Origin: Orychophragmus violaceus
Lineage: Eukaryota; Streptophyta; Magnoliopsida; Brassicales; Brassicaceae
Direction: 5' to 3'
DNA length: 64,000 bases
Assembly (NCBI GenBank): GCA_030180135.1
Contig: CM058236.1
Location: 3,100,001 to 3,164,000, forward strand
Below the pieces are notes generated by a model, which saw only the letters and a list, made by a program, of their open reading frames with translations, did no database searches and was not told where the DNA came from. Within the stretch, counting starts at the first letter, position 1, and each line of letters opens with the position of its first letter. Positions 10,929 through 21,132 of this stretch are shown here, in pieces. A program made the translations under genes and the position numbers.

Positions 10929-12167
10929 TCATGGTGGTTTCAACAGAGACTTTGAGTGTCTCTGTGAATATCTCTTCATCCAAGGAGGTGTATAGGCATT
11001 ATGATCATGGGGCTTTCCAAGGAAAGAGAAATCAGAATTAGGGCGGGAGCGAAGCTTGGGCGGTCTACTACGTTTCCCTGCATTCAAAACAATGCGGTCA
11101 GGAGGTTTAAGCTTATGTGATTTATATCTTACCTTTGGTGCAGATCTGATGTTTGTGGCTTTCTGCTTATGAGCAGTTGCAGGTACTGAAGATGTTAGAG
11201 CAGGTTCAAGAGGAACTGCCATCTTCTTCTTTCCACTATCAGATACTGTAGTTCCACCAATCTGAACTTCTTCTTTCGGATCACCTTCAGTGGAGATCAT
11301 CTTCTTTGCATGAACTCGCAAAGTTTCAACTGGTGGTGTTTTATTCACCTTCTTATTCATCACTTTTATGCAGTTAACCACTTCTAGCTCTTGTCTGGAA
11401 GGTTTAGGAACCTTAGGATATGGCACTGGGGGCTTGTAAGCTTGTTCTGGTACTGTTGCAGGTTTCTGGACATGTGTGCGTTTTGTGTCGATCGTTGCAT
11501 AATGTGTGTCGATCGATGCAAGGCGATTCTGTTTCTCGAAGGAACTCGAAATTGCCGTCAGAACGGCGGGTCGATCGACACTAAGAGGGTGTCGATCGAT
11601 GCATGTATCAGGCAGACAATATTCATCCAGAAAATCCGAGATTATGCTCTCTTCTTCACCTAGCAACTCAATCTCATCCCTTAAGGTCACAACTTTGATG
11701 GATCTGTACTGTTCAGCTTTCCCAGCTTCATTATGCCTTTGAATTGCTTGAGATGTCTGTTGGATTTTAACATCCAGCTTCTTCATATGTGTGCTCAAGT
11801 ATTCAAGCTTTCCATTCAGATTTTCATGTATAGCTTCCAGCTTCCTGTCGAAGTCTACAGCAAACTTGGTCTGATCCTCTAGCAGCTGCTCCATCATGGA
11901 TTCCATCTTGCTCTTATAAGCATTAGCTGCAGGATGTGCCTGATAGGATGGTGATCCATAAGTCTTTTGATAGGAGTCACCTTGCTGACCTCCATACCTG
12001 TTTCCTTGAAACCCAGAACCATTTATGTAGTTCCTCTCCTCTTCTTGTCTTTCCAGTAACTGCTTCATCTTAGTTTCCATCCTAATCTCAAAAGCAGTGG
12101 ATGCAGGAGGTTCTTGCCCATACTTTTCAAGTATAAGACTGTGCAGATAGTCGACTTTACTCTTCAA
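10929..12167 (-). pseudogene. Truncated gag-derived ORF (gag core and protease missing), element A
   Basis: This 412-codon frame has no natural start: it opens at a TTG inside a segment reading ...QIAGLKSKVDYLHSLIL, which aligns with QIAEMRDKIDSIHSILL of the gag-derived ORFs in B and D. It keeps the YINGSGFQGNRYGGQQG region, the coiled-coil-like helix near residues 85-150, a linker holding IDTHYATIDTK encoded by palindrome pairs, and the tail AYTPPWMKRYSQRHSKSLLKPP. It lacks the gag core and the retropepsin seen in the neighbouring 867-residue ORF. Upstream, the frame meets TAG within sequence that matches the 3' non-coding region, so the join near 12168-12190 is a recombination point. First in-frame ATG would be at 12080. 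Confidence 0.65.
11482..11612. repeat. Two palindrome pairs inside the truncated gag-derived ORF
   Basis: Cores are at 11489/11510 and 11572/11593, both 21 bp apart, and the first pair is followed by AAGGCGATT. In the minus-strand frame they encode SIDTHYATIDTK-type sequence, so the pair is tolerated within a presumably flexible linker. Confidence 0.75.
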
Positions 12168-12733
12168 CCCAGCTATCTGTGATGGGGTTTTCTAATAGTC
12201 ATAGATAGATCTGCAGCTTCATCCCAATGGTCACTTAAGTTCCTGCAAATGATGCTAATCTCCTCCAAAAATCATTGTTTCCTACTTAAACCAATTTTGA
12301 CTCGAAAACAAATTTTGAAAAATTTAACTGACTCTAAGAAAACAAAAGAAACTAATTAGTAGAACCTCCCCCACACTTAAGACACACTGTCCCCAGTAGT
12401 GTCAAGCAAGGGATTGGTTAAAGAAAAGAAAAATTAAAATAGTTGAGTGGTTAGTTCTCTCGGGTTTTACCTCTGTCGCAGTCAGGCATCGATCGTTGCA
12501 CTAGGTGCACCGACCGTTGCTATGCGATTTCTGTTGTAACGATCGACACAAACGTGTGTCGATCGACGCAATGCGATTTTCACGAACCCTGCAACCAAAA
12601 ACTCACCAAACAGAAACAAAAACGTAAAATCTAGAAAAAATACTAAAATCAAAATGCAAAAACGAAAACAGTGGGTTGCCTCCCACTCAGCGCTCTTTTA
12701 ACGTCAATAGCTTGACCGGACGCACAAGATCTT
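12168..12733 (-). other. Intergenic region and recombination junction, element A
   Basis: About 565 bp that duplicates part of the 3' non-coding region at 10340-10880: the segment from GGGTTTTCTAATAGTCATAG through the internal polypurine-like tract (12365-12380) to GTGGGTTGCCTCCCACT. It contains two palindrome pairs (12490/12511 and 12540/12560). The duplication places a complete 3' module between two gag-type ORFs. Confidence 0.65.
12485..12580. repeat. Two palindrome pairs between ORFs of element A
   Basis: Cores at 12490/12511 (21 bp) and 12540/12560 (20 bp), both followed by a TGCGATTT box. They lie between the stop of the gag-protease ORF and the second ORF. Confidence 0.8.
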
Positions 12734-15337
12734 TCAGGCACTTAGAGATCCTGACAGAGACTTTTTCTGTCTCTGTTCAAGTCTCCTCATCCATGGTGGA
12801 GTGTAGGCTGTTGCTGAATGCTTCAGTCCAAGAAAAACAGGTGTAGATTGTGCTCCAGGATCTAGTATCACAGGCCCATCTGGCTGGTCATCTTCTGCTT
12901 CCATGATTGTGAAAGTCTGCCCATCTATCAGTGGCTTCCGCAGCTTCTCCATGTCATATCGCAGCGTCTCATCTCCCAGGTGGAGGTCTATCAGACTTTG
13001 TCTGACATCAAGCACAGCTCCTGCTGTAGCCAAGAATGGTCTCCCAAGTAGCAGTGCTTCATCCGGATCGCAATCATATTTCAGCACAAGGAAGTCTGTT
13101 GGAACCAAGTAGTTTCCAACTCTCACTGGTATGTCTTCTAAAACTCCTTCTGGAACTCGTATAGACTGATCAGCTAGGATAAGACGGGTTCTAGTAGGAG
13201 AAAAATTCAGCACCCCCAGCTTCTCTGCCACAGAATAAGGCATCATACTTCCAGCAGCTCCTAAATCACAAAGAGAGCGTCTAAAGCTATTCTCGAAGAT
13301 GGAGCAATCAAGTATAAAGACTCCAGGGTCAGGTAACTTCTTTGGGATCTTGTTTAGTAGCACTTCACTAATGTGTTGGGGAACTACAATCACCCATTCT
13401 TTCAGGTCATCATCCAATGGTAGCATCTTGTTCAAATACCTCTGCACACAGGAATGATAAGGTGGATCATCAGGCGGTGGAATTTCTTCCAAGTCTTCAC
13501 CACTCTCCTCCAGTTTCTTCAGCTCCTCAATCTCCTGTTTAATTACCTCAGATACCTTGGGATATTGCCTAATGGCTTGTGCATAAATCTCCTCCTGAGT
13601 GATTTCAGACACACCAGGGAATAGGCGAGCTAGTTCTGCATCAGTCTCATAATCGTCTGGCAACACTGTCTGTTCACGTCCTGCATCGACCGACACAAGG
13701 TGTGTGTCGATCGTTGCAATGCGATCGTCGCGGATTTCACCCGTGAGTTTTTCACTCAAATCCGAAAATTCTGCTTCATCAACCAACTCAGCTGTGCTTA
13801 GCTCAAACTTCTCACCCAGATGAGATCCATCATTAACGAGTACAGACCAGGCTTTAATATGAGTATCTGCAGGCCCTTTTCCTTTCATAGTACCTGAAAT
13901 CTGATTAACCTGAGTGTCCAGTTGCTTCATGTGAGTGTTCATAGACTCAATCTTCCCATTGAGATCTCCATACATAGCATCAATCTTCTTATTGCAGTCC
14001 ACAGAAGTCTTGATTTGGCTCTCCAGCAACTGTTCCATCATTGTCTCCATCTTAGTCTCGAAAGCAGTAGGTGTAGTAGGTGTTTGATAAGATGAAGATC
14101 CGTAGGTCCTTTGAGCATTCTGTCCATAAGGCTTCTGAAAGTTGCTGTTCTGTCCATAGCCTGAAGAGTTCTGATTGCCCGTGTAGGCAGTTTTCTGTCC
14201 TCCACCGGAAAATCTGTTCCCAGATTGATATCCAAATCTGTTTCCTTGGAAACCAGATCCTCCGATGTAATTTACATCCTCTTCCTGAGTGTCCTCCTCA
14301 GTCTGAATTACTTCTACTTCTTGAGCAAAGTGGACAGCTTTCTTCTCTCCTAGAAGAGTGCAGATTTTATCCATTCTGGACCTTAATTCAGCCATCTCCG
14401 AGTTATCAATACTTCCACCAGATTTCTTCCTCCTATCATCCATAGTCTTGCAACTATTGCTGCTAATCAAATTCTCGATCAACTGCTTAGCTTGTGTAGG
14501 AGTCCTGGTGTTGAAGTTGGCATCACTAGAATTATCCAGCGCCTGCTGATACGGGAGATCTATTCCTCTGAAGAAGATACCAATCAGCTGAACTTCAGTG
14601 AATCCATGGTGCGGACAGTCACGCTGATACTGCTTAAATCTCATCCAAGCAGTCTTTAAAGGCTCCACAACTCCTTGGGAGAAAGTAAGTATGTCCTGTC
14701 TAGATTGGTCTGAACGCGCATTGTCATAGAAATGACGCAGGAACTCACTCTTTAAGGCTGCCCAAGTAGTATACTGACCAGGTGCCAGTTGTCTCAGCCA
14801 TGCACTAGCGTCTCCAGCAAGACTGTGCGGAAATAGCTTAAGGAACAGATAGTCCTGGCAAACTCCATCGTATTTCATACCAGTAACTATGTCCTCAAAC
14901 TTGTCTATGTGATCCATAGGCTGCTCTGATTGAAGACCATGAAAAGCAATCTGCCTCATCAGTTGGTAGTAGATAGTCTTTACCTCAAAGTCGTTCCTCT
15001 CAAAGGCAGGAAGCACTAAAGCTGCTCGGTTCGCATGAAACTCATCAGGTCTGTTGTAATCAGCCAATGTCCTTTCACGGACAACCATCTGGTCCAGTAG
15101 CCCAGCTTCATCAGGGATCACTTGTCCCTCAGCATCAATCCTATGCCCAGCAGCATTGTAAGGATTGTTCTCTGGATCCCTCAGGATTCCATCAGCATCT
15201 GGTATCAAGATCAAACGTTCTCGTACCATTCTCTCTCTCTTTTCTCTTCTGATTGTCCTTTCTAGACGTCCAAGTTCCTCTAGATTGAGATTAACCAAGC
15301 TCGAGTTCGGATTACTTCTAGTGTTCTGCGTTGGCAT
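12734..15337 (-). CDS. Gag-protease polyprotein, Athila-type
   Basis: An intact frame that I start at the ATG at 15337 (MPTQNTRSNPN); the frame is open a little further upstream but without ATG. The product (867 residues) would form virus-like particles and process itself. The Retrotrans_gag-like core spans about residues 105-270 (QPMDHIDKFEDI, LAGDASAWLRQL, FLRHFYDNARS). A Gly/Asn/Gln-rich segment lies near 360-420 and a coiled-coil-like helix near 430-480. A retropepsin-like fold follows, with SLCDLGAAGSMMPYSVAEKLG near 690 and the flap/second-half motif LLGRPFLATAGA near 763. The active-site triad reads DLGA, not DTG or DSG. No zinc knuckle and no reverse transcriptase follow: the frame stops after AYTPPWMRRLEQRQKKSL. 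It is longer than gag alone and far shorter than a normal Athila gag-pol. Palindrome pairs at 13681-13730 encode IDTHLVSVDAGREQ. Confidence 0.88.
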   Translation of the reverse strand: MPTQNTRSNPNSSLVNLNLEELGRLERTIRREKRERMVRERLILIPDADGILRDPENNPYNAAGHRIDAEGQVIPDEAGLLDQMVVRERTLADYNRPDEFHANRAALVLPAFERNDFEVKTIYYQLMRQIAFHGLQSEQPMDHIDKFEDIVTGMKYDGVCQDYLFLKLFPHSLAGDASAWLRQLAPGQYTTWAALKSEFLRHFYDNARSDQSRQDILTFSQGVVEPLKTAWMRFKQYQRDCPHHGFTEVQLIGIFFRGIDLPYQQALDNSSDANFNTRTPTQAKQLIENLISSNSCKTMDDRRKKSGGSIDNSEMAELRSRMDKICTLLGEKKAVHFAQEVEVIQTEEDTQEEDVNYIGGSGFQGNRFGYQSGNRFSGGGQKTAYTGNQNSSGYGQNSNFQKPYGQNAQRTYGSSSYQTPTTPTAFETKMETMMEQLLESQIKTSVDCNKKIDAMYGDLNGKIESMNTHMKQLDTQVNQISGTMKGKGPADTHIKAWSVLVNDGSHLGEKFELSTAELVDEAEFSDLSEKLTGEIRDDRIATIDTHLVSVDAGREQTVLPDDYETDAELARLFPGVSEITQEEIYAQAIRQYPKVSEVIKQEIEELKKLEESGEDLEEIPPPDDPPYHSCVQRYLNKMLPLDDDLKEWVIVVPQHISEVLLNKIPKKLPDPGVFILDCSIFENSFRRSLCDLGAAGSMMPYSVAEKLGVLNFSPTRTRLILADQSIRVPEGVLEDIPVRVGNYLVPTDFLVLKYDCDPDEALLLGRPFLATAGAVLDVRQSLIDLHLGDETLRYDMEKLRKPLIDGQTFTIMEAEDDQPDGPVILDPGAQSTPVFLGLKHSATAYTPPWMRRLEQRQKKSLSGSLSA
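13681..13735. repeat. Palindrome pair within the gag-protease ORF
   Basis: Cores CGACCG at 13687 and CGATCG at 13708 are 21 bp apart and are followed by AATGCGATCG. The pair lies in the linker between the coiled-coil region and the protease domain; the homologous site in C is 30655-30690. Confidence 0.75.
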
Positions 15338-15357
15338 AAACTGTCTGTAATCGTCCA

Positions 15358-15455
15358 GCAACGATCGATGCTATCAGTGCAACGATCGATTCAATCCCAG
15401 AATCGCTTAGTGTCGATCGACGCAAGATGTGCAACGGTCGACGCAAGGCGATTTC
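15358..15455. repeat. Two palindrome pairs between primer site and gag start, element A
   Basis: Cores at 15362/15383 and 15414/15435, both 21 bp apart, the second followed by AAGGCGATTT. They occupy the untranslated leader immediately upstream of the gag ATG (15337) in sense orientation, where retroviral genomes carry dimerisation and packaging signals. A functional role is inference. Confidence 0.8.
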
Positions 15456-15585
15456 GGTACCTGCGACAGAAAGAATCAGAGAAAAGAATCAGTAAAATCA
15501 AAATAAAACAAAAACGAAAAACAAAAACAAAAACGAAAAATTTCTAGTAAAACCCTAAGTTCGGTCCTATCGAAGACTCAAAGAG

Positions 15586-15603
15586 TCCCCGGCAACGGCG
15601 CCA
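15586..15603 (-). other. tRNA-Asp-type primer-binding site, element A
   Basis: TGGCGCCGTTGCCGGGGA on the minus strand, six bases downstream of the 5' LTR. It is complementary to the 3' end of plant tRNA-Asp (...TCCCCGGCAACGGCGCCA), the primer used by Athila-group elements. Elements B (22860-22877) and C (32497-32514) are identical here. Confidence 0.88.
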
Positions 15604-15609
15604 AAAACT

Positions 15610-16788
15610 TGATAGGTCGAGTTTTAATCCCTATTCTAACTGCAAGTGCACAGTGATGTAGTTGTAGTACTTAGGGTATCGAATCCACAGGGACTCCGGT
15701 CAACGATAGATTATAAAACAGAAGAGATTAAACTAGGAGAAAGCAATATGGAAAAGCAGTAAATCAGCAAGCAAAAAGTAAACAGCAGCGAGTTGTGAGC
15801 AAGGAAGCGAAGCGTTAGGTTTCAGGAGTTCTCAGGAAATCAGGAACGCAAGCAATCAATCTATCTAGATCTAATCAATAACTGTTCTAGAACTCAAACA
15901 CGGAAATAGAATTAACCAAATCTCTTTGCGAAAACTCTCTAAGTCTAAGTGCAGTAATCCAAATCTCTTTGCAATTACTAACAGATTAAACTAGCATTAA
16001 TGATCAGGTTTGATATGTTCACAATTCCCCTAAACCAAATCTCTTTGCGAGTAGATCAAATTGCTCATCTAGGTCCTTTCTAGCTAATTAACCAACTCTC
16101 GTTGTATCAATCAACCTAACATCATAATTCTAATTAGCTACTTCAGATTAAGCATTAAGAACAACCTAAACAAAGAACTAGCAGATATGAATCCCTACAG
16201 ATTAATTAAACTATAGTTCCTTGAAATCCCTAATGAGAATCCTTCAACCTAACAGGTAAACTACTCAGACATGTTCATCGAGACAGAAAATATCATAAGT
16301 AGAAAACCAAATATCATAAAACAGAATAATCAACAGGGGTTCGAAATCCAGTCTCTCTCGAGAACCAGATCAGCCCCTAAGGCTCTCTGAAATAAAATAA
16401 AACTAAAGTAAAGCGTAGCCTAAACAATGGCTTAAAAACCCTTATATAATAGCTAAAACACGTTTTGGGCTTCTGTGTAAATATATGGGCTTTCTGGGCT
16501 TTAGTGCATTAATCCTCATTCTTCATTAACGCTCGCGAGATTGTCTGCGTCGACCTTGCATCGATCGTTGCCACAGGTGTATCGATCGATGCAGGTCTGT
16601 GAATTCGACAGTGAAGTCCATCTCTCGGGTTAAATCTCCAAAATGCTCCAGAATGCTCCAATAACTCCAATTATGCTCCAAACATGTCTAAACCTGTAAA
16701 CATACTAAAAAGACTCCAAAACATAACATAAGACTCGATAAATAAGGCATATACCATGGTTAAAACCGGTAAAATCCATGGTATATCA
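15610..16788 (-). repeat. Element A 5' LTR (right)
   Basis: 1179 bp, ends TGATATACC...ACCTATCA on the minus strand. It carries the sense promoter: TATATAAGG at 16440-16448, with the palindrome pair (cores 16562 and 16583) about 113 bp upstream. It is nearly identical to the left LTR. Confidence 0.92.
16440..16448 (-). promoter_or_regulatory. TATA box of element A promoter
   Basis: TATATAAGG on the minus strand in the LTR that lies 5' of the gag gene. B and C have TATATAATT and TATATATATT at the corresponding site; D has a weaker ATTATAATT. Confidence 0.65.
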
Positions 16789-17056
16789 TAGCACGTGATC
16801 AGCTATTTATTTTACTTTGTTGTACTTGTTTGTTATTTTGGGATTTTAGGCAGGATTTACTATTAGCATATTTAGCAGCCCGTTAGTGGGAGCCAACTCA
16901 TTGGATAATCTTAGATTTCTCATTTGATTCTTTGTTGTTGTTTTCATGTTTGTGGAAAGCTCGGCGGACGCGGGAAGGTATCAGTGTAGACTTGGGTTCA
17001 CATTTGGCAATGATTTGATTTCGATGTTTTTATTCGGTTCAGGTTTTGTTGGCGCC
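16789..17056 (+). mobile_element. Host 1 LTR, segment 2
   Basis: Starts with the TAGCA duplication of element A and ends with GCGCC, the left duplication of element B. ACGTGATCAGCTAT here matches the inverted copy near 49280-49300, confirming that this is one LTR interrupted by two insertions. No gene. Confidence 0.7.
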
Positions 17057-18225
17057 TGATAGGTCTAGTTTTAATCCATATACTAACTGCAAGTGCACAG
17101 TAATGCGAATGTAGTACTTAGGGTATCGAATCCACAAGGACTCCGGTCACACGATAGATTATGAGTAGTTCGAATTAAGCTAAGCAAAATAGATTTTAAA
17201 ACAGTAAACAGAATAACAGTAAATAAGTGAGATGAAGTGGGTGTAAGCAATTAACGAAGGCGTCAGGTTTCGGGAAGTTCTCAGGATATCAGGAAATCAG
17301 ATTAACAACAATCAAGATTCAATCTATAGCGTTCTTGAACTAGAATCACAGAAGTAAAACTAACCAGCTTTCGCTGCGATAATTATCTATGTCTAACAAC
17401 CTAGCAGAACAACTTTCGTTGCGAATTCTAGAGTTCTAAACATGCATTAATTCCAAGTTCGTTCGTTCACAATTTCTCTAAACCAAATTTCTTTGCGAAT
17501 AGATAAATTGCTCACCTGAATAAGATCTAGTTAATTAACCAACTTTCGTTGTGTAAATCAACCTAATATCAGTAATCTAAATGGCCAGTTCAGATTAAGC
17601 ATTAAGAACAGTTTTAGATGAAGAACTAGATGATGAATCCTAATTAATCATTTATTCTAACATTCCTTCAAATCCCTAATGAGAATCCCTAACCTAACAA
17701 GAGATCTACTCAGACATAGCAGTCATAACAGAAAACATAGTCAAAATAGATATCATAGAATAATCAAGGGAATAAGAACAGGGGTTTGAAATCAAGTCTC
17801 TTTCGAGAACAAAACCAGCCCCAAAATCTCCTAAACTCTCTCCAAGAAAAGCTTAGCCTAACAAGTGGCTGTAAAACCTAATTATATAGCTAAAACACGA
17901 ATTGGGGCTTCTTTGTAAATATCAGGAACTTCTGGGCACAACTATAATTTCCACAATCTTCATTAACTCTCGTGAGAATGCCTGGTCACGCTATGCATCG
18001 ATCGATGCCAATTGTGTGTCGATCGACACAACTATGAAATATGGGCAGTGACTTCTTTCTCTCGGCCAAATGCTCCGAATTGCTCCAAAAAGCTGCATTA
18101 TCTCCAATTCCGCTCCAAACATGCATGTACCTAATAAACACCTGAAAAGACTCTAAAACATAGTAAAATACTCGATAAATAAGACATATACCATGGTTAA
18201 AAGCCCTAAAATCCATGGTATATCA
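17057..18225 (-). repeat. Element B 3' LTR (left)
   Basis: 1169 bp, ends TGATATACC...ACCTATCA on the minus strand. TATATAAT at 17881-17888; palindrome pair GCATCGATCGATGC / TGTGTCGATCGACACA with cores at 17999 and 18020, 21 bp apart and about 111 bp upstream of the TATA box in sense orientation. Confidence 0.9.
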
Positions 18226-19643
18226 ACTCCCCCACACTTAGCCTTTGCTTGCCCTCAAGCAAAACAGAGAACTAAAACATGGTTAAGAGGTTTGAAAACT
18301 TTCAGAAACTCTTTTCATCCTAGAAGCAATAACACTCAGATTCCCCTTACTAAGCCACTGAAAGAATCACCTGCAAGACATCAAGACCAACATATACTTC
18401 CCCCACACTTAGCAACTGTCCTAAGTAAACTCCACAATCAATCCAAGCAATTCAAATTCACCCTACTGACTTCTATAAGCTATTAATTGCGGTCTCACCT
18501 AAGGATTATCGATCAAATGGCACATGGATTCTTACTTTGTCAGCTCTAGACCACCATACTATCTTTTTATGGTTCCTTTTCTTCTCTTTTCCCTTCCTTA
18601 GCATTCTGATTTTTCCCCATTGGGTATCATTTTTTTTTTATCAGTGCTCTTCCCGTTAAGGGGTGTACTTTGGACACATTCCATGAATGCACAGAAGGTA
18701 ATAGTGTTTGCTACTACTTCCGTGACCACTTCGGAGCTACTAGCTCATCCTCAGTTTATTACTCTTTTTTTTTTTACTTTATGGAAGGGGAGAAGGGAAC
18801 CATACTCGGACAGGTTTACAAGCTGTGTCAGAACTAACAAAGGAATCCGACTCAAGGTATACCATGCCCTTAGGTGAGAAAATTAAGTCAAATTAAGGGT
18901 GAAGCCAGTAAAGGATCCTTTGAATACCTGAATTGATATGGGTGTCCTCAGTAGGTTGATCCGTGTTGGGTTTTCTAATAGTCATAGATAGATCCTGCAA
19001 CTTCATCGCAATGGTCACTTAAGTTCCTGCAAGTTATTGTTAACTTCTCAAAAATTCTCTGTTTCTTACTTAAACTTGTTTTGACTCAATAAAACAAAAA
19101 TTTTTGAAAAACGGACTGACTCTAAGAAAACAGAAAGATAATAGTCAGTACCACCTCCCCCACACTTGAAACACACTGTCCCCAGTAGTGTCAAGCTACA
19201 GTTTGGTAAAAGAAATAAATTGTTAATGGATGTGTTAAGTTCTGTCTGATTTTTACCTCTGTCGCTCATGCATCGATCGATACATAAATGTAACGACCGT
19301 TGCAAGGCGATTTGCGTCATGTGTCGATCATTGCTCAGGACCGCAGCGATCGCTGCAATGCGATTTCTCGTGTTGTGACGATCGACACAAGGTTGTGTCG
19401 ATCGACGCACTACGATTTCTCGGATCAGTCAGCAAGTCAGCAGGTTAGTGCGTGAGAAATTCTCAAATTTTGAACCTGAAAGCTGAAAATCAATGTAAAC
19501 AAGCAAAATCAAAGCAACAGATAGTTCAAATGCAAGCTTATCATCCAAAAACATAAGTATCAAAGAGAAAAATCAAAAGAAAAATGCAAAAGAAAAAGTG
19601 AAAAACAGAAATACAGAACCGTAGTATGAAAATGCCACTACTC
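18226..19643 (-). other. Element B 3' non-coding region
   Basis: Homologous to the corresponding parts of A, C and D. It holds three polypurine-type tracts: 18226-18239 at the LTR, 18399-18414, and 19154-19169. It also holds a T-rich segment near 18630-18780 and three palindrome pairs at 19268-19420. No gene supported; the open frames at 18193-18486 and 18620-18877 are antisense and low complexity. Confidence 0.65.
19268..19420. repeat. Three palindrome pairs downstream of the accessory ORF, element B
   Basis: Cores at 19274/19294, 19325/19347 and 19379/19399, spacing 20, 22 and 20 bp. Each pair is followed by a GCGATTT or ACGATTT box. Half-sites are mixed: GCATCGA, GTAACGA, TGTGTCGA and CGCAGCGA. 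Confidence 0.75.
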
Positions 19644-20190
19644 TCACTCGTCATCTATCCCATCATAGTGATCAGTATCGCTCGAAAGAACCGGAGTCGG
19701 AGAGCACTGTCTACGTCGACGGGAAGGAAACAGGCTGATGAACATGTGGCTGTCTCCTGCAAGTGCAGCCACGCATGAAGTCCCATATGCTCCGTAAAAT
19801 CCCATCCTGACGCTCTCTCCACTCTGTCTCAGACATATCACTGAAAGGTACTGAAGGCTCAGGATAAGGACCAATATCATGTGCAGCAGGAGCAGCAGGA
19901 ACCTCGGGTGCAGGAGTAGAAGCAAAACTCTGAGCAGATGGTCCCGGTGCAGAAGAAGAAGAAGAAAGAGGGTTAACCATCGTAGGAACGCCACGTCTCA
20001 GTCTCTGTCTTAGCATCTCCTGCCCATGCTCTAGTCACAGGAATCTTCTCCTGTTCTGCTTTCGGCCAAGGAGAATGCACTGTACCAATCTCGCCAGTGT
20101 AAGGATCATACATAGGAGATGTGCGTACGAACTAGTCGGCATGTGGTTCATCATCAGCAGGCACATTCCGTCTCTTCCTCGGTGCCATCT
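19644..20190 (-). pseudogene. Athila-type accessory ORF, internally deleted, element B
   Basis: The start region (ATG near 20189, MAPRKRRNVPADDEPHAD) and the C-terminal region (GVPTMVNPLSSSSSAPGP..., MSETEWRERQDGILRSIWDFMRGCTCRRQPHVH at 19711-20016) match the two ends of the 500-residue ORFs in C and D. The central several hundred residues with YPELVRQLLAT are missing, and a stop interrupts the N-terminal part. Non-functional remnant. Confidence 0.6.
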
Positions 20191-21132
20191 AAAATAAAAG
20201 ACTCAAGAAACAACTTGCATTTAAGCCAAGGCTCTAAGATCATCAAATTCAAGCACATAAACTCATATTATCCCAATCAACCATCGGTAGCAGTCAAGCC
20301 AACATCTAGTGTACCCAAATTCGTCATACAATCTGTTTTAAATCAGATATCTGAAAGCTTTGTCTTTGAATCGAATTTTTTCCAAAACCTTTCTAAATAT
20401 GTCAATGCATGCACTAAGCTAGCATCAAATTGTCACTAATAAGATCAACAAAGCATCAATTCCGTTCTACGAGCAACAAATCATGATAAAGCTCGGGTTT
20501 TTCTACCTTTGGCCGAAATGAAAATAGAGAGATTAGGGACACATACCTCAAAACTGGTTGAAATGGATGATAGAAATGGATAGAGGAGAGAAAATCGAGT
20601 GGATTAGGCACTTGAATCGTTAAAAATGAGTGAGAAATGAGGGAGATCGAGCAAAAGGGGATTTAGGGTTCTTAAGGAGAAATCGCGAATTGGAGAAGAA
20701 AAGAGAAAGAAAGATTCTCGGGTACTTACATCACGCGGGTGTGCAACGATCGTTGCTCACGATGCGACGATCGCTGCTTAATCGGGATTGGTTAAACCAA
20801 TCCTGATTTCGGTTAACTCACGTACCTTCGATTTGAATTTGAACCGGGTGCGACGATCGCTACACAGGGCAGTGACGATCGTCACACTGCGATTTTAGTC
20901 TCTCCGTATTTTCTCCTTGTGACGATCGTTGCCCATGTCCGCAACGATCGTTGCTGAGCGATCTGTCAGTCTCCATACTTTGTATTCTGCAGTGAACATT
21001 CACCAAAAACAAAACCAAAACGTAAAATCCTAATAAAAACACCAAAATGAATAAGTAAAAACGAAACAGTGGGTTGCCTCCCACTCAACGCTTGTTTTAA
21101 GTCATTAGCTTGCCTATTGGAAGAGATCAGAC
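20191..21132 (-). other. Intergenic region with palindrome pairs, element B
   Basis: About 0.9 kb between the accessory ORF remnant and the gag-derived ORF. It contains palindrome pairs at 20747/20768 (21 bp), 20854/20876 (22 bp) and 20923/20945 (22 bp), the last followed by GAGCGAT. The leader near 20500-20700 is AT-rich. The open frame at 20119-20439 (plus) has no family resemblance. Confidence 0.6.

Larger units (their letters stand above)
8416..16788 (-). mobile_element. Element A: non-autonomous Athila-like LTR retrotransposon
   Basis: This is a complete minus-strand element: two 1179-bp LTRs, target duplication TAGCA (8411-8415 and 16789-16793), tRNA-Asp-type primer site at 15586-15603 and polypurine tract at 9595-9608. 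In sense order it carries LTR, primer site, gag-protease ORF, intergenic palindrome pairs, a truncated second gag-derived ORF, a 3' non-coding region and LTR. No reverse transcriptase, RNase H or integrase is encoded. The LTRs differ at only two sites that I could find, so insertion is recent: on the order of 0.1 million years if a rate near 7e-9 per site per year applies. It sits in the host 1 LTR. Confidence 0.9.

Noticed and set aside
14080..14445. 121-codon plus-strand frame
   Set aside because: Shadow of the gag-protease ORF on the opposite strand.
15586..15603. Possible tRNA-Asp gene
   Set aside because: Only the 18 bases complementary to the tRNA 3' end are present, at the primer-site position; no cloverleaf precedes them.
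19268..19420. CRISPR-like regular repeats
   Set aside because: The repeats are short self-complementary motifs within a plant retroelement; no leader, no unique spacers of typical size, no cas genes.
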